Below, piece by piece: positions 34,799-44,275 of a DNA stretch of 64,000 bases. Both the position numbers and the translations under genes were made by a program. Numbering within the stretch: the first letter of the stretch is position 1; each line of letters begins with the position of its first letter. The stretch is taken from positions 430,001-494,000 of the forward strand of contig NZ_JAHBRW010000001.1 in assembly GCF_018398315.1 (NCBI RefSeq), read 5' to 3'. The notes under the pieces are model-generated. The model was not told the DNA's origin and did not search any database. It saw only the letters and a program-made list of their open reading frames with translations. Origin of the DNA: Chelatococcus sp. YT9 (GTDB lineage Bacteria; Pseudomonadota; Alphaproteobacteria; Rhizobiales; Beijerinckiaceae).

Positions 34799-36649
34799 AT
34801 GCGGATTGTTTGCACCGGGACTTTGATACTCGGTCTCGGAAGCCTCGGCCTCGGTCTGTCCATAGTCCCCGCCATGACGTCCCAGGCTTTCGCCCAGGAT
34901 GTGCCGCCGGCCGTCACCGATAATGCCGCGACACTTGCGCCGCCCTCCGTTTCGTCTGTCAGCGAACTGGCGCCGGCAAACCATCTACCCGCCGCACTGC
35001 GGCGCGAGGTCTCCGCCCAATCCGCCTCGAGCGTGGGCGTGATGGCGAAGCCCGAGCTATTCCATGTTGAGCCGGAAAGCGAGCCTGCAAGCCAGAGCGA
35101 CGGGATGCCCACCGGTTCCCTCGCCACACCTGAGGACAGCTCCGCCGTAGTCTTTCCGGAGATTACCGTCCCTGACGTGGTCGTCTCCATTCCTGCCGAG
35201 ACCAAGGGTCCTATCGCGGGATATCTCGAGACGAGGCCGGTCCCCGGACCCACGCGGCTCGGCAAAGCGGAACGCGAAGCCATCGGCGCTTTTTACGCCG
35301 AGCGCGCCTTCATGCCGCTATGGCTGAACGGCGACACCTGGACGGCTGGTGCCCGCGCCTTGATAGCGACGCTTGAAAAGGCCGGGGAAGATGGCCTGGA
35401 CGCAGCCGATTACCCGATCCCGATCATCAATGTCCTTCCGAAGGCCGATCGCACGGAGGCGCTCGCGGAAGCGGACCTGAAGCTTTCGGCACTTGCCGTC
35501 ACTTATGCCCGCGACGCGCGTGGGGGCCGCCTTAACCCGCGCCGCATTTCAGCGCTGATGACGCCGACCCTGGATCTGCCCGGCGCGGACGAGGTGTTGC
35601 GTCGCTTGGCGGACGCCGCCGACACAGGGAAAGTGCTCGCCGGCTACAACCCGCCGCAGCCCGGCTATCAAGCCCTCAAGGCCAAGCTCGCGGAGATTCG
35701 CGCAGCGCATCCCACCACGCCGATGGTCCGTGTTCCGCAGGGCCCCGCGCTGAGGGTCGGCATGCGTGATCCGCGCGTGGCGCTGGTACGAGCCCGTTTC
35801 GGCTTGGAGGGCAATGACGCGATTGCCTATGACGAGCGTGTCGCAGCGGCTGTGGCCACGTTCCAGAAGGAAAACGGCCTACCCGCGAACGGCGTGTTGA
35901 ATCGCCAGACGGTGGCGGCAATGTCGCCCCCGTCAACACAACGGCTCAACGAAGCGGACATCCTCGTCAATATGGAGCGGTGGCGCTGGCTGCCGGCCAC
36001 CTTTTCCGACCGCTACCTGATCGTGAACATCCCTGCCTACAGCATGGATCTCATCAAAGACGGAGAGGTCGAACTCACGACGCGGGTGATCGTCGGCAAG
36101 CCGGAGTCGCCGACGCCGGTCTTCTCCCATGTGATGCAGCACGTCATCGTCAATCCCTACTGGAATGTGCCGCCCTCGATCCTGCGCAAGGAATTTCTCC
36201 CCGCTCTTGCCAAGGACCCGGACTATGCAGCGCGCCGCGGCTACCAGGTGATCCGGCGCGGGAATTCCATTTCGGTGCGGCAACCGCCCGGCGAGCGCAA
36301 TGCGCTCGGCTACATCAAGTTCATGTTTCCGAACGACCATGCGGTTTATCTGCACGACACGCCGAACCGTAGCCTTTTCAACACAGAGCGGCGCGCTTAC
36401 AGCCACGGTTGCGTGCGTGTGGAGCAACCATTCAGGCTTGCCGAGTTCGTGTTGGGCAAGGATTGGCCTGAGCAGCGCATGCGCAAGCTCATCGGCAAGG
36501 GCGAGCGGCTGATCAAGCTCCAGGAGCCCCTCCCGATCCACCTCGTCTATTTCACCCTCTCGGTGGATAAAACCGGCCGCGTGACGACGCGCAATGACAT
36601 CTACGGCTTCGATCGCCGCATGAAGCAGGCTCTCGATATCACCGGCTAA
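34799..36649 (+). CDS. Exported L,D-transpeptidase (YcbB-like, YkuD domain)
   Basis: Periplasmic enzyme forming 3-3 peptidoglycan cross-links, 616 residues. Signal peptide at residues 1-28 (ending SQAFAQD), a Pro/Ser/Val-rich spacer to about 140, a scaffold domain, a peptidoglycan-binding helix pack near 320-375 (VALVRARFGLEGND), then the YkuD domain with the catalytic motif YSHGCVRVEQP near residue 535. ATG 34799 starts at the signal peptide; the frame open to 34655 adds nothing recognisable. 3-3 cross-links dominate polar-growing Hyphomicrobiales, which fits. Confidence 0.93.
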   Translation: MRIVCTGTLILGLGSLGLGLSIVPAMTSQAFAQDVPPAVTDNAATLAPPSVSSVSELAPANHLPAALRREVSAQSASSVGVMAKPELFHVEPESEPASQSDGMPTGSLATPEDSSAVVFPEITVPDVVVSIPAETKGPIAGYLETRPVPGPTRLGKAEREAIGAFYAERAFMPLWLNGDTWTAGARALIATLEKAGEDGLDAADYPIPIINVLPKADRTEALAEADLKLSALAVTYARDARGGRLNPRRISALMTPTLDLPGADEVLRRLADAADTGKVLAGYNPPQPGYQALKAKLAEIRAAHPTTPMVRVPQGPALRVGMRDPRVALVRARFGLEGNDAIAYDERVAAAVATFQKENGLPANGVLNRQTVAAMSPPSTQRLNEADILVNMERWRWLPATFSDRYLIVNIPAYSMDLIKDGEVELTTRVIVGKPESPTPVFSHVMQHVIVNPYWNVPPSILRKEFLPALAKDPDYAARRGYQVIRRGNSISVRQPPGERNALGYIKFMFPNDHAVYLHDTPNRSLFNTERRAYSHGCVRVEQPFRLAEFVLGKDWPEQRMRKLIGKGERLIKLQEPLPIHLVYFTLSVDKTGRVTTRNDIYGFDRRMKQALDITG

Positions 36650-36718
36650 GCACCCCGAGCTCGGGCCGGCGCTGCCCTCTGCGTCGAGCCGGCCAACGCC
36701 CTGCGCAGACCCCGCTTG

Positions 36719-38323
36719 TCAGGCCCGGGCGAAGCTCCCGGCCTGCGCCATATCCCAGTTGTCTTGATAGAATGTCGCTGCGGCCCGTCGTTCGATGAGG
36801 TCGTTCGGCTCCGCGAAATAGTGCATGCGATCGAACTGCCTGAGCTCGGTGGAACTGATCCGGTGCACCAGATGGTGCGGGCGCAGGTCGTCGGGGTGGC
36901 TGAGCCCGGCAGCCCCGAGCATGTCCGCTAGCGCCTGAACCGTGCGCTCGTGATAACTCCTGACGCGCTCAGCCTTGTCAGGGACGACAAGCGCCCGGCT
37001 GCGCTTCACGTCCTGGGTGGCGACCCCGACGGGGCAACGGTTGGTATGGCAGCTCAGGGACTGGATGCAGCCGAGGGCGAACATGAACCCGCGGGCGGAA
37101 TTCACCCAGTCAGCGCCGATGGCGAGAACCGCGGCGACGTCGAAAGCGCTCACGAGCTTTCCGGCAGCGCCGATCCGGATCTTATCCCGCAGTCCGGCGC
37201 CAACCAGGGTGTTATGCACGAACAGCAAGCCTTCACGCATGGGAACGCCGATGTGATCGCTGAATTCGACGGGCGCGGCACCTGTACCTCCCTCCCCGCC
37301 ATCGATGACGATGAAGTCGGGTACGATCCCCGACACGCGCATCGCCTTGACGATAGCCATGAATTCCCAGGGAAGGCCAATGCAGAGCTTGAAGCCGACA
37401 GGCTTGCCGCCCGAGAGTTCCCGGAGGGTCTGAAGGAACGCCATCATCTCCAACGGCGTGTTGAAAGCCGAATGGCGCGCTGGTGAAATGCAGTCGATGC
37501 CGACCGGCACGCCGCGCGTGACCGCGATCTCCGGAGTAACCTTGGCCCCAGGCAAAACCCCCCCATGTCCCGGCTTGGCACCCTGGCTGAGCTTAAGCTC
37601 GATCATCTTGACCTGTGGCGCCTTGGCCTGCGCTGCGAACCGCTCCGGATCGAACCGGCCGTCCCTGTCCCGGCAGCCGAAATAGCCGCTGGCGACCTGC
37701 CATACGATATCGCCGCCGTACTCGCGGTGATAGGGACTGATGCTGCCTTCTCCGGTGTCGTGATAGAAGCCACCGAGCGCCGCACCCTTGTTCAGCGCAC
37801 GGATGGCGTTGGCGGACAAGGCGCCGAAGCTCATGGCCGAGATGTTGAAAACGCTCGCCGAATAGGGCTGGCTGCATTGGTCGTTGCCAATGGTGATCCG
37901 AAATTTCCTGGGATCTGGGGTTTCAACCGGCGTCAGAGATTGCTGGATGAACTCGTAATCATTGGCATAGACGTCCAGCAGCGTTCCGAAGGGATGGTCG
38001 GACGGCGCCTCCTTCGCGCGCCGGTAAACCAGCGAGCGCTGCGCGCGGGAAAAGGGGGCGGCCTCTGTCTCGCTTTCCAGAAGATACTGGCGGATCTCCG
38101 GCCGAATCATCTCGACCAGCCACCGAACGTGGCCGATGACGGGATAGTTGCGCAGCACTGAATGCTGCTTCTGGACGAGATCCCATATTCCCAGCAACGA
38201 GAGCGCGGTGAACAGAGTAAGCAGAATAAAGCCCCAGAGATTGTCGGGCATCAGCCATAGCGTGAAGAAGAAACCCAACACGCACAGGACAAATGCAGTG
38301 TAGCGACCAAAGCGGACTTTCAT
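36719..38323 (-). CDS. Membrane-anchored FMN-binding glutamate-synthase-like protein
   Basis: A 534-residue protein with two N-terminal membrane segments (about residues 8-48) followed by the FMN/3Fe-4S synthase domain of GltB without the glutaminase domain. Landmarks: ISAMSFGALSANAIRAL near 165, KPGHGGVLPGAKV, DGGEGGTGAAPVEFSDH and the cluster cysteines in CIQSLSCHTNRCPVG. ATG 38323 gives MKVRFGRY just before the first membrane segment, with GGGGA upstream; an ATG at 38344 is an alternative. The physiological reaction is not known; it is not the housekeeping GltB, which is encoded at 52.6-57.3 kb. Confidence 0.9.
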   Translation of the reverse strand: MKVRFGRYTAFVLCVLGFFFTLWLMPDNLWGFILLTLFTALSLLGIWDLVQKQHSVLRNYPVIGHVRWLVEMIRPEIRQYLLESETEAAPFSRAQRSLVYRRAKEAPSDHPFGTLLDVYANDYEFIQQSLTPVETPDPRKFRITIGNDQCSQPYSASVFNISAMSFGALSANAIRALNKGAALGGFYHDTGEGSISPYHREYGGDIVWQVASGYFGCRDRDGRFDPERFAAQAKAPQVKMIELKLSQGAKPGHGGVLPGAKVTPEIAVTRGVPVGIDCISPARHSAFNTPLEMMAFLQTLRELSGGKPVGFKLCIGLPWEFMAIVKAMRVSGIVPDFIVIDGGEGGTGAAPVEFSDHIGVPMREGLLFVHNTLVGAGLRDKIRIGAAGKLVSAFDVAAVLAIGADWVNSARGFMFALGCIQSLSCHTNRCPVGVATQDVKRSRALVVPDKAERVRSYHERTVQALADMLGAAGLSHPDDLRPHHLVHRISSTELRQFDRMHYFAEPNDLIERRAAATFYQDNWDMAQAGSFARA

Positions 38324-38544
38324 TGTTTCCCCGTACCTCCGCAATGGGCCACATAGTGGGGCCTAGACCAGGATGACAGCCCACGGAGCCGAGATGTGGC
38401 GTCCGTGACCAATCGAATGAAGCTGATGCTGACACAGAGAACCAGAACAATTCGAACCAAACAATTCGCCGGCTGGCGATCGCGAATCACTCTGCCACTC
38501 CGGGCGAATCGTTTTGTCGATTAAGCGGCACTGAGAAGGCGTCG

Positions 38545-38565
38545 GCCTTGAAAAAGGCTTTTTTT
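38545..38565 (+). terminator. Short hairpin with T-tract before the DUF882 gene
   Basis: GCCTT-GAAA-AAGGC followed by seven T (38559-38565). It looks like a small Rho-independent terminator on the + strand, 30 bases before the TTG start of the next gene. It could end an unseen leader transcript or act as an attenuator. Confidence 0.4.
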
Positions 38566-38594
38566 CAACGTCTGTTGCCCGACGAAGCGGCATC

Positions 38595-40589
38595 TTGCTC
38601 AACCTGCAAGCTGCAGTTAACCTGCCATTAAGTCTTCTCGGCAAGAGTCTCCGCCTATTGTTCAGCCGCCACAGTTCTCCATCTGCGTCGCAACCGACGC
38701 GGGCGATTGTGGCTTCGCAACAGACGAGTTCACTTTTGCGACTTGTTCACCCAGAACAGGCCACTCGGTGGCGCCGACTGTCTCGTTTGATCTGCGGCTT
38801 GGTCGCCGCGGGCAGCGCCCTGATTGCCGGCACTTCTGGTCTGCAAAATGCTGTGGCGAACGGCGATACCCGCACGATTTCCCTGGTCCATGCCCATTCC
38901 GGCGAATCACTGACCGTCACCTTCCGTCGCAACGGCTCCTATGATCGGGACGCGCTGCGGCAGCTTAATCATCTGCTGCGGGACTGGCGCAACCAAGACA
39001 CCACGACCATGGATCCGAAGCTTTTCGACATCCTGTGGTCCGTCCATCGGGAGGTGGGCTCCAACAGCGCGATCCAGGTTTTTTCAGCCTATCGGTCGCC
39101 CGATACGAATGCCATGCTGCGCCGCCGCTCCAGCGCTGTCGCCAAGAACAGCCAGCACATGGAAGGCAAGGCAATCGACTTCAACCTGCCTGACGTCAGC
39201 ATGGCTAAGGTTCGAGCCATTGGCATGCGTCTGCAGCGCGGCGGGGTCGGCTATTATCCGAACACGCCTTTCGTGCATCTGGATACGGGAAGCGTGCGCT
39301 CGTGGCCGCGCATGCCGCGTGTCCAGCTCGCTCAGCTCTTCCCCGATGGCCGCACCGTCCACATCCCCGCTGATGGCAAGCCTATGGCTGGTTATGACCT
39401 AGCCGTCGCGGACATCGCAGCGCGCGGCGACCGCGTGGCCGGCGTTGCCTATGCCGACGCAAGCGCTTCGACAGGACGTCGCCGCAGCTTGTGGGCAGCC
39501 TTGTTCGGTGGCGATGAGGAGGAAGACGAGGAGGTCGTCGCACCGGCGCGTACCCCGCGCCGCACTGTGGTGGCAGCTCGCCAGCCGGCTCCCCAGCCTG
39601 CCGCCCAGCAACAGGTGGCCTACGCCAGCAGCGACAACGCGAGCACGACGAGCTTCTTCCTGCAATCGGCCAATCGGCCGCAATCCACGGCAGCAGCTCA
39701 GCGGGCGCAGCCCGCACCCGCTCAGCAGGTCCCACAATCCGCACCCGTGCAAGTTGCGGCCGCAGTCCCTACACCACCGCGCGTGACGCAGCCGGCCATG
39801 TTGCAGCAGCCGCTTGAGCTTAACGCGCTCTCCAACCCGCGCGCCGCCGCGCCGATCATCCCGGCGCAGCTTCCTGTCGCGCGTCCGGACGATCTGACGC
39901 CGCCCACGTCCAGCCAAGCGGTCGCGTCTCTGGCTCCGCCGCCCACGCCATCTTTCGCCAATATTCCGCTGCCGCCCCAACGGCCGAGCGAGGCGAATGC
40001 GGCCGTGCAAACGGCCGCCCAGGCAGCGGCTCCTGCTGTAACCGCATCGACGCTGGTCGCCTTGCCGTTGCCACCGGCGCGCCCGGCTATGCAGGCGATG
40101 GCTGACGCAACGCCCGCGGCTCCACAGAAGCCTTCCGAAGCTCAGATCGCGCTTGCAGCCATCGCGCCTATCACCGCGGCGGAAGCTTCACCCGCGGCTG
40201 CGCCGATGGTGATGTCCTTCGCGCCAGTCTCGCATCCTACCCCGCCGACACGCCCTGCCGCGCCTCAAGCAGTACGGACTGCGCAGATCGAGAACGAGAC
40301 GTCTAGCCAGCAGACCTCGACGAGCCAGGCACGGCAACCGGCCGAGCCCGCCAATCCCCTGCAGCCCTTGTTCCGGGCTGAAATCACGCACACGCGTCTG
40401 GCGAACAAGCCAACAGTCGTTGTCGCACAGCCGCGCCTTGTGGCTGTGGCCGACAGGCCCGTTGCGCAGAAGCCGGCACAGGTCGTGGCAAATTCCTTTG
40501 CGCAGAAATCCGGCGACGACCTCAGCATCACGCGTTTCAGCGGACCGGCGGTCAAGCCGCTCGATACGGTGCAGTTCTCGACGCGATAA
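38595..40589 (+). CDS. DUF882 (M15-like) peptidoglycan peptidase with Pro/Ala-rich tail
   Basis: Exported protein of up to 664 residues. A hydrophobic segment around residues 65-80 (LICGLVAAGSALIAG) acts as signal anchor. The YcbK/DUF882 domain (about 95-260) shows the zinc-peptidase pattern SAYRSPDTNAM, QHMEGKAIDF and FVHLD, resembling M15 D,D- or L,D-carboxypeptidases. The rest, about 400 residues, is low-complexity Pro/Ala/Gln/Val without domain. The TTG start at 38595 is uncertain; other TTG or GTG codons nearer the anchor are possible, and no ATG precedes it. Role in septal or wall remodelling is inferred. Confidence 0.85.
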   Translation: MLNLQAAVNLPLSLLGKSLRLLFSRHSSPSASQPTRAIVASQQTSSLLRLVHPEQATRWRRLSRLICGLVAAGSALIAGTSGLQNAVANGDTRTISLVHAHSGESLTVTFRRNGSYDRDALRQLNHLLRDWRNQDTTTMDPKLFDILWSVHREVGSNSAIQVFSAYRSPDTNAMLRRRSSAVAKNSQHMEGKAIDFNLPDVSMAKVRAIGMRLQRGGVGYYPNTPFVHLDTGSVRSWPRMPRVQLAQLFPDGRTVHIPADGKPMAGYDLAVADIAARGDRVAGVAYADASASTGRRRSLWAALFGGDEEEDEEVVAPARTPRRTVVAARQPAPQPAAQQQVAYASSDNASTTSFFLQSANRPQSTAAAQRAQPAPAQQVPQSAPVQVAAAVPTPPRVTQPAMLQQPLELNALSNPRAAAPIIPAQLPVARPDDLTPPTSSQAVASLAPPPTPSFANIPLPPQRPSEANAAVQTAAQAAAPAVTASTLVALPLPPARPAMQAMADATPAAPQKPSEAQIALAAIAPITAAEASPAAAPMVMSFAPVSHPTPPTRPAAPQAVRTAQIENETSSQQTSTSQARQPAEPANPLQPLFRAEITHTRLANKPTVVVAQPRLVAVADRPVAQKPAQVVANSFAQKSGDDLSITRFSGPAVKPLDTVQFSTR

Positions 40590-40725
40590 GCGGCTCTGCC
40601 GGAGGTCAGTCCTCCCTCGCCTGCCCCCTATAAAGTCACTCGGGAGTAGGGCTCGCCCACGGGGTCTCGCGGCCGTGACCTCGCTTTGGTCCGGAAATCG
40701 GATGCCCCCGTTTCGGCAGCCGGTC

Positions 40726-40751
40726 CGGAACTCGGCAACAGCCGAGTTCCG
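40726..40751. other. Strong hairpin between convergent genes
   Basis: CGGAACTCGGC and GCCGAGTTCCG form a perfect 11-bp stem with loop AACA. No T-tract follows in either direction. It sits between the DUF882 gene and the convergent gapR and may stabilise both transcript ends. Confidence 0.55.
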
Positions 40752-40832
40752 CTTACCCGGAAAAGGGCGCCAAACCACTGAGATGTCCGGGACAAGCCCA
40801 GCGCCTCACGTGGAAGCGCTTGTCGTCTCAGC

Positions 40833-41090
40833 CTAGCCCTGCATGCCCAGGGCCTGCATATAAAGCTCGAGAATAGCGTCTTCCTCGGCACGCTCCTCCG
40901 GTGGCTTCTTGCGCAAAGCCACCAGCTTGCGCACGGCCTTGGCGTCGAACCCCCTGCCCTTCAGCTCACCATAGACTTCCTTGATGTCGCCCGCGATCGC
41001 CGCCTTTTCCTCCTCGAGGCGTTCGATCCGCTCGATGAACTGCTTTAGTTCCTCGGCGGCAACGCCCGAGTCCGCAACATCTGTCACCAT
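40833..41090 (-). CDS. gapR: GapR-family (DUF2312) nucleoid-associated DNA-binding protein
   Basis: Small protein of 85 residues, almost entirely helical. DUF2312 was renamed after Caulobacter GapR, which clamps overtwisted DNA ahead of replication and transcription forks. Here the core [19 protein letters not shown] is the long first helix and [16 protein letters not shown] the basic second part that touches DNA. ATG 41090 gives the expected N terminus; the frame open to 41240 has no similarity. Its neighbours are a DUF882 gene and an amidohydrolase gene, with no apparent operon. Confidence 0.93.
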   Translation of the reverse strand: MVTDVADSGVAAEELKQFIERIERLEEEKAAIAGDIKEVYGELKGRGFDAKAVRKLVALRKKPPEERAEEDAILELYMQALGMQG

Positions 41091-41260
41091 GTTTGTGTCA
41101 CCATATCCTTGGTCAAAAAAGAGAGGGTCGCGGCTCACCACAAGCCGAGCCACGCTGTGGCTGGAACGATTACCCCGTTTACCGGCAATTGGAAAACACC
41201 AGAACCATGGGCGAATAATGGTTGATGATTTCCCAACCATCGTCGTCGCGTGCGCTACGC

Positions 41261-42109
41261 TCAGCCTAACCGCAACGGGGGCTCTCGCGTCAGGGCGCGG
41301 CTGGGGTAATGCGCAATACCCATCGCGGAAAGGGCTGGAAGGAGCGGCGCGATCACCGCTGCAAGCCTGTCACCCCACGCCTCGGCACCCTCCCGGTCCG
41401 CAATGAGATCCTGCCGCACCTCGATCAGCGCGTTGGCAAGGCCACGTGCTGTCGCATGCCGAGCGATCACATCTCCGGCCAAAGCGCCGTCGTACGGTTC
41501 ATTGTCACCCACTGTCAGATCCCCTGCCCGGCGCAGGGCCGCGATCAAGGGCAGCGGCAAGCGGGGATCAGCGTCCCACAGCACAGCGACCTCCCACGGG
41601 CGCGGCCTACCCCGCCAGATTGGCGTGAAGCTGTGGATTGAGATGACGACCGGCACTACACCCTGCGCGATCGAAGCGTCAATCGCCGCCGCGATAGCAA
41701 TGTCATAGGGTCGATAGAAACGCGCGACACGACGCGCGATCTCGTCGTGATCGATACGGGCGTTTCCCGGCACGATGGCCCCATCGGACAGTCGCATCAC
41801 CAGCGTCGGATCATCGAGCCCACGATTGGGATCGATCAGGAGCCGGGAGAAATCCGTGAGCAGCGCCGGCGCATCCAGGCGAGCCGCCAGCCTGCGAGCC
41901 ACCATGGCGGCACCGATATCATAGCCGATGTGCCGCGCGAGTTCCGCCGGCGGCATGCCGAGGTTGCCATATTCGGGTGGGATGGCGTTGGTGGCATGAT
42001 CGCAGAGCACGAGGACGCCGCTCGCGATATTACCAGCTATGCGTTCGATGGGATGTTCGCCGGCAGCAAGCGGGCCCGGCATGAAAGGTGAGTTCACGAT
42101 CGATGTCAT
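41261..42109 (-). CDS. N-formylglutamate amidohydrolase family protein (paralogue 1)
   Basis: A 282-residue member of the family that includes HutG-type N-formylglutamate deformylase. Zinc/active residues are visible in [29 protein letters not shown] and [15 protein letters not shown] 42109 (MTSIVNSPF) is taken; the frame open to 42286 adds a Cys/Arg-rich segment without similarity. No hut genes accompany it. The true substrate may differ from N-formylglutamate. Divergent from the DUF1036-pyk pair. Confidence 0.87.
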   Translation of the reverse strand: MTSIVNSPFMPGPLAAGEHPIERIAGNIASGVLVLCDHATNAIPPEYGNLGMPPAELARHIGYDIGAAMVARRLAARLDAPALLTDFSRLLIDPNRGLDDPTLVMRLSDGAIVPGNARIDHDEIARRVARFYRPYDIAIAAAIDASIAQGVVPVVISIHSFTPIWRGRPRPWEVAVLWDADPRLPLPLIAALRRAGDLTVGDNEPYDGALAGDVIARHATARGLANALIEVRQDLIADREGAEAWGDRLAAVIAPLLPALSAMGIAHYPSRALTREPPLRLG

Positions 42110-42308
42110 TGAAAAATTGGTGGCACGCCGGACACAGTGCCACAGGCCAGAGAAGGCAGCGAGTGCCATAACGCCGCCGGAATGCTTTTCTATCCCGCAG
42201 AGGCCCTGACGACCGGCTCCGCGCAAGCCCCGAACCCTGCTGCGCCCGCGTTGACATGACAGCGCGAAAGCAGGCACATGGGGCATATCAGAAAGTCACT
42301 GCTTCGCC

Positions 42309-42764
42309 ATGAAACTTCCTTATCTGTCCATTGTTCGGGGCCTCCTGGTACCGCTGTGCCTAGGCATGGGTGCAATCGCGCTGGCGAGTCCGGCGAAGGC
42401 GGATCTGCGGCTATGCAACATGACGTCGAGTCGCGTCGGCGTGGCGCTGGGCTATCGTGACGGCCAGGGCTGGGTGAGCGAGGGATGGTGGAATCTTGGT
42501 GTGCGCAGTTGCCAGACCCTCCTGCGCGGTCCTTTGGCGGCGCGCTTCTACTATGTTTACGCCGTCGATTATGACCGGGGCGGCGAGTGGACCGGCCAAT
42601 CGTTCCTCTGCACGCGCGAACGAGAGTTCAGCGTTCGCGGGACGGAGGATTGCCTGGCGCGCGGCTTCGATCGCAACGGCTTCTTTGAAGTCGATACAGG
42701 GCAGCAGAAGAGCTGGACGGTACAACTCACCGACGCGAACAGACCTGGGAGCAGACCGCAATGA
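42309..42764 (+). CDS. Exported DUF1036 protein
   Basis: A 151-residue protein with a signal peptide (residues 1-31, ending PAKA) followed by a small Cys-containing beta domain: LRLCNMTSSRVGVALGYRD, WWNLGVRSCQTLL and FYYVYAVDYDRGGEW are family landmarks. Four cysteines could form two disulfides in the periplasm. Its stop overlaps the start of pyk by four bases (ATGA), so the two are translationally coupled; DUF1036-pyk is a conserved alphaproteobacterial pair without a known functional explanation. Confidence 0.9.
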   Translation: MKLPYLSIVRGLLVPLCLGMGAIALASPAKADLRLCNMTSSRVGVALGYRDGQGWVSEGWWNLGVRSCQTLLRGPLAARFYYVYAVDYDRGGEWTGQSFLCTREREFSVRGTEDCLARGFDRNGFFEVDTGQQKSWTVQLTDANRPGSRPQ

Positions 42765-44191
42765 GACGCATGCGCCGCGTAAAGATCCTAGCGACACTCG
42801 GGCCTGCGTCCAATGATCCTGCGATGATCGCCCGCCTTTTCCAGGCAGGCGCCGACATCTTCCGCATCAATATGAGCCATACCGCCCGCGAGGACCTGCC
42901 GAAGCGCGTGGCCGACATCCGCTCCGTGGAGCAGACATTCGGCCGGCCGGTCGGTGTCCTCGTCGACCTGCAAGGGCCGAAGCTGCGCATCGGCATGTTC
43001 GAGAACGGCTCGGAGGTGCTGAAGCAGGGTGATACCTTCGTCCTGGACGGCAACGACAAGCCGGGCAGCGCCAAGCGCGTCCACTTGCCCCATCCGGAAA
43101 TCCTCGCGGCCCTGGAGCCGGGTCACACGCTCCTGATCGATGATGGCAAGATCAAACTGGTCGTCGAGAGCGTCGCCAAGGGCAAAGCGACCACGCGTGT
43201 CCTCGTCGCCGGCAAGATTTCGAACCGCAAGGGTGTCAGCCTGCCTGACACGACTATCCCCGTGTCCGCCATGACAGCAAAGGACCAGTCGGATCTCGAG
43301 GCGGCTGTGAATGTGGGGGTCGACTGGATCGCGCTGTCTTTCGTTCAGCGGCCAGAAGATATCGCGGAGGTGCGCAAGGTCACGCGCGGGCGCGCCCTCG
43401 TGATGGCCAAGATCGAGAAGCCGCAGGCCGTCGCACGCCTCGCCGAGATCATCGAGGCCTCTGATGGCCTCATGGTCGCGCGCGGCGACCTGGGCGTCGA
43501 GATGCCACTCGAAAAGGTACCAGGGATCCAGAAGCTGATCACGCGCTCGGCGCGCGCCCAAGGCAAGCCAGTCGTCATCGCAACACAGATGCTCGAATCG
43601 ATGATCACGACCCCCGTGCCCACCCGCGCGGAGGTCTCCGACGTAGCGACCGCCGTCTTTGAAGGCGCCGACGCCGTCATGCTGTCCGCCGAAAGCGCAT
43701 CGGGCGACTATCCCGTGGAGGCGGTTTCCACCATGAACCGCATCGCGGAAGAAGTGGAAGCCGACCCGAACTACAGCACCATCATCCACAACCAGCGCAC
43801 GGAGCCTGAGGCGACTGCGGCCGACGCTATCGCTAACGCCACGCGCAGCATCGCCGAGACGCTGGGGCTCAAGGCTATCATTGCGTGGACCTCCTCCGGC
43901 ACAACGGGTCTGCGCATCTCACGCGAGCGGCCGGCGACCAGCGTGCTCGCGCTGACGCCCAATATCAACGCTGCTCGCCGACTGGCGGTGGCCTGGGGGG
44001 TACATGCCCTCGTGACGGATGATGCCCGGAACCTGGACGATATGACGGACCGGGCATGCCGCCTCGCCCGCGAGGAGGGCTTCGCGGAGAAAGGCCAGCG
44101 CGTCATCGTCACAGCCGGCATCCCCTTCGGCCATCCCGGCGCGACCAACACGCTCCGCATCGCTTTCATAGGCGCCGACGGCAGCGCCTAG
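42761..44191 (+). CDS. pyk: Pyruvate kinase
   Basis: Glycolytic enzyme making pyruvate and ATP from phosphoenolpyruvate; 476 residues. Landmarks: KILATLGPASNDPAMIARL at the N terminus (active-site Arg follows), FRINMSHTAREDL, VMAKIEKPQAV (catalytic Lys), ARGDLGVEMPLEKVP and VATAVFEGADAVMLSAES. The C-terminal allosteric domain is present. Start ATG 42761 overlaps the DUF1036 stop. No terminator is seen in the 84 bases downstream. Confidence 0.97.
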   Translation: MRRMRRVKILATLGPASNDPAMIARLFQAGADIFRINMSHTAREDLPKRVADIRSVEQTFGRPVGVLVDLQGPKLRIGMFENGSEVLKQGDTFVLDGNDKPGSAKRVHLPHPEILAALEPGHTLLIDDGKIKLVVESVAKGKATTRVLVAGKISNRKGVSLPDTTIPVSAMTAKDQSDLEAAVNVGVDWIALSFVQRPEDIAEVRKVTRGRALVMAKIEKPQAVARLAEIIEASDGLMVARGDLGVEMPLEKVPGIQKLITRSARAQGKPVVIATQMLESMITTPVPTRAEVSDVATAVFEGADAVMLSAESASGDYPVEAVSTMNRIAEEVEADPNYSTIIHNQRTEPEATAADAIANATRSIAETLGLKAIIAWTSSGTTGLRISRERPATSVLALTPNINAARRLAVAWGVHALVTDDARNLDDMTDRACRLAREEGFAEKGQRVIVTAGIPFGHPGATNTLRIAFIGADGSA

Positions 44192-44275
44192 AGCGTGGTC
44201 ATCTTAGATTGAGGCATATCCGCTGTTTCTGAGATAATTTGCTGGTGCTCCGGCTGGCAGACCAACTTGCGACGA

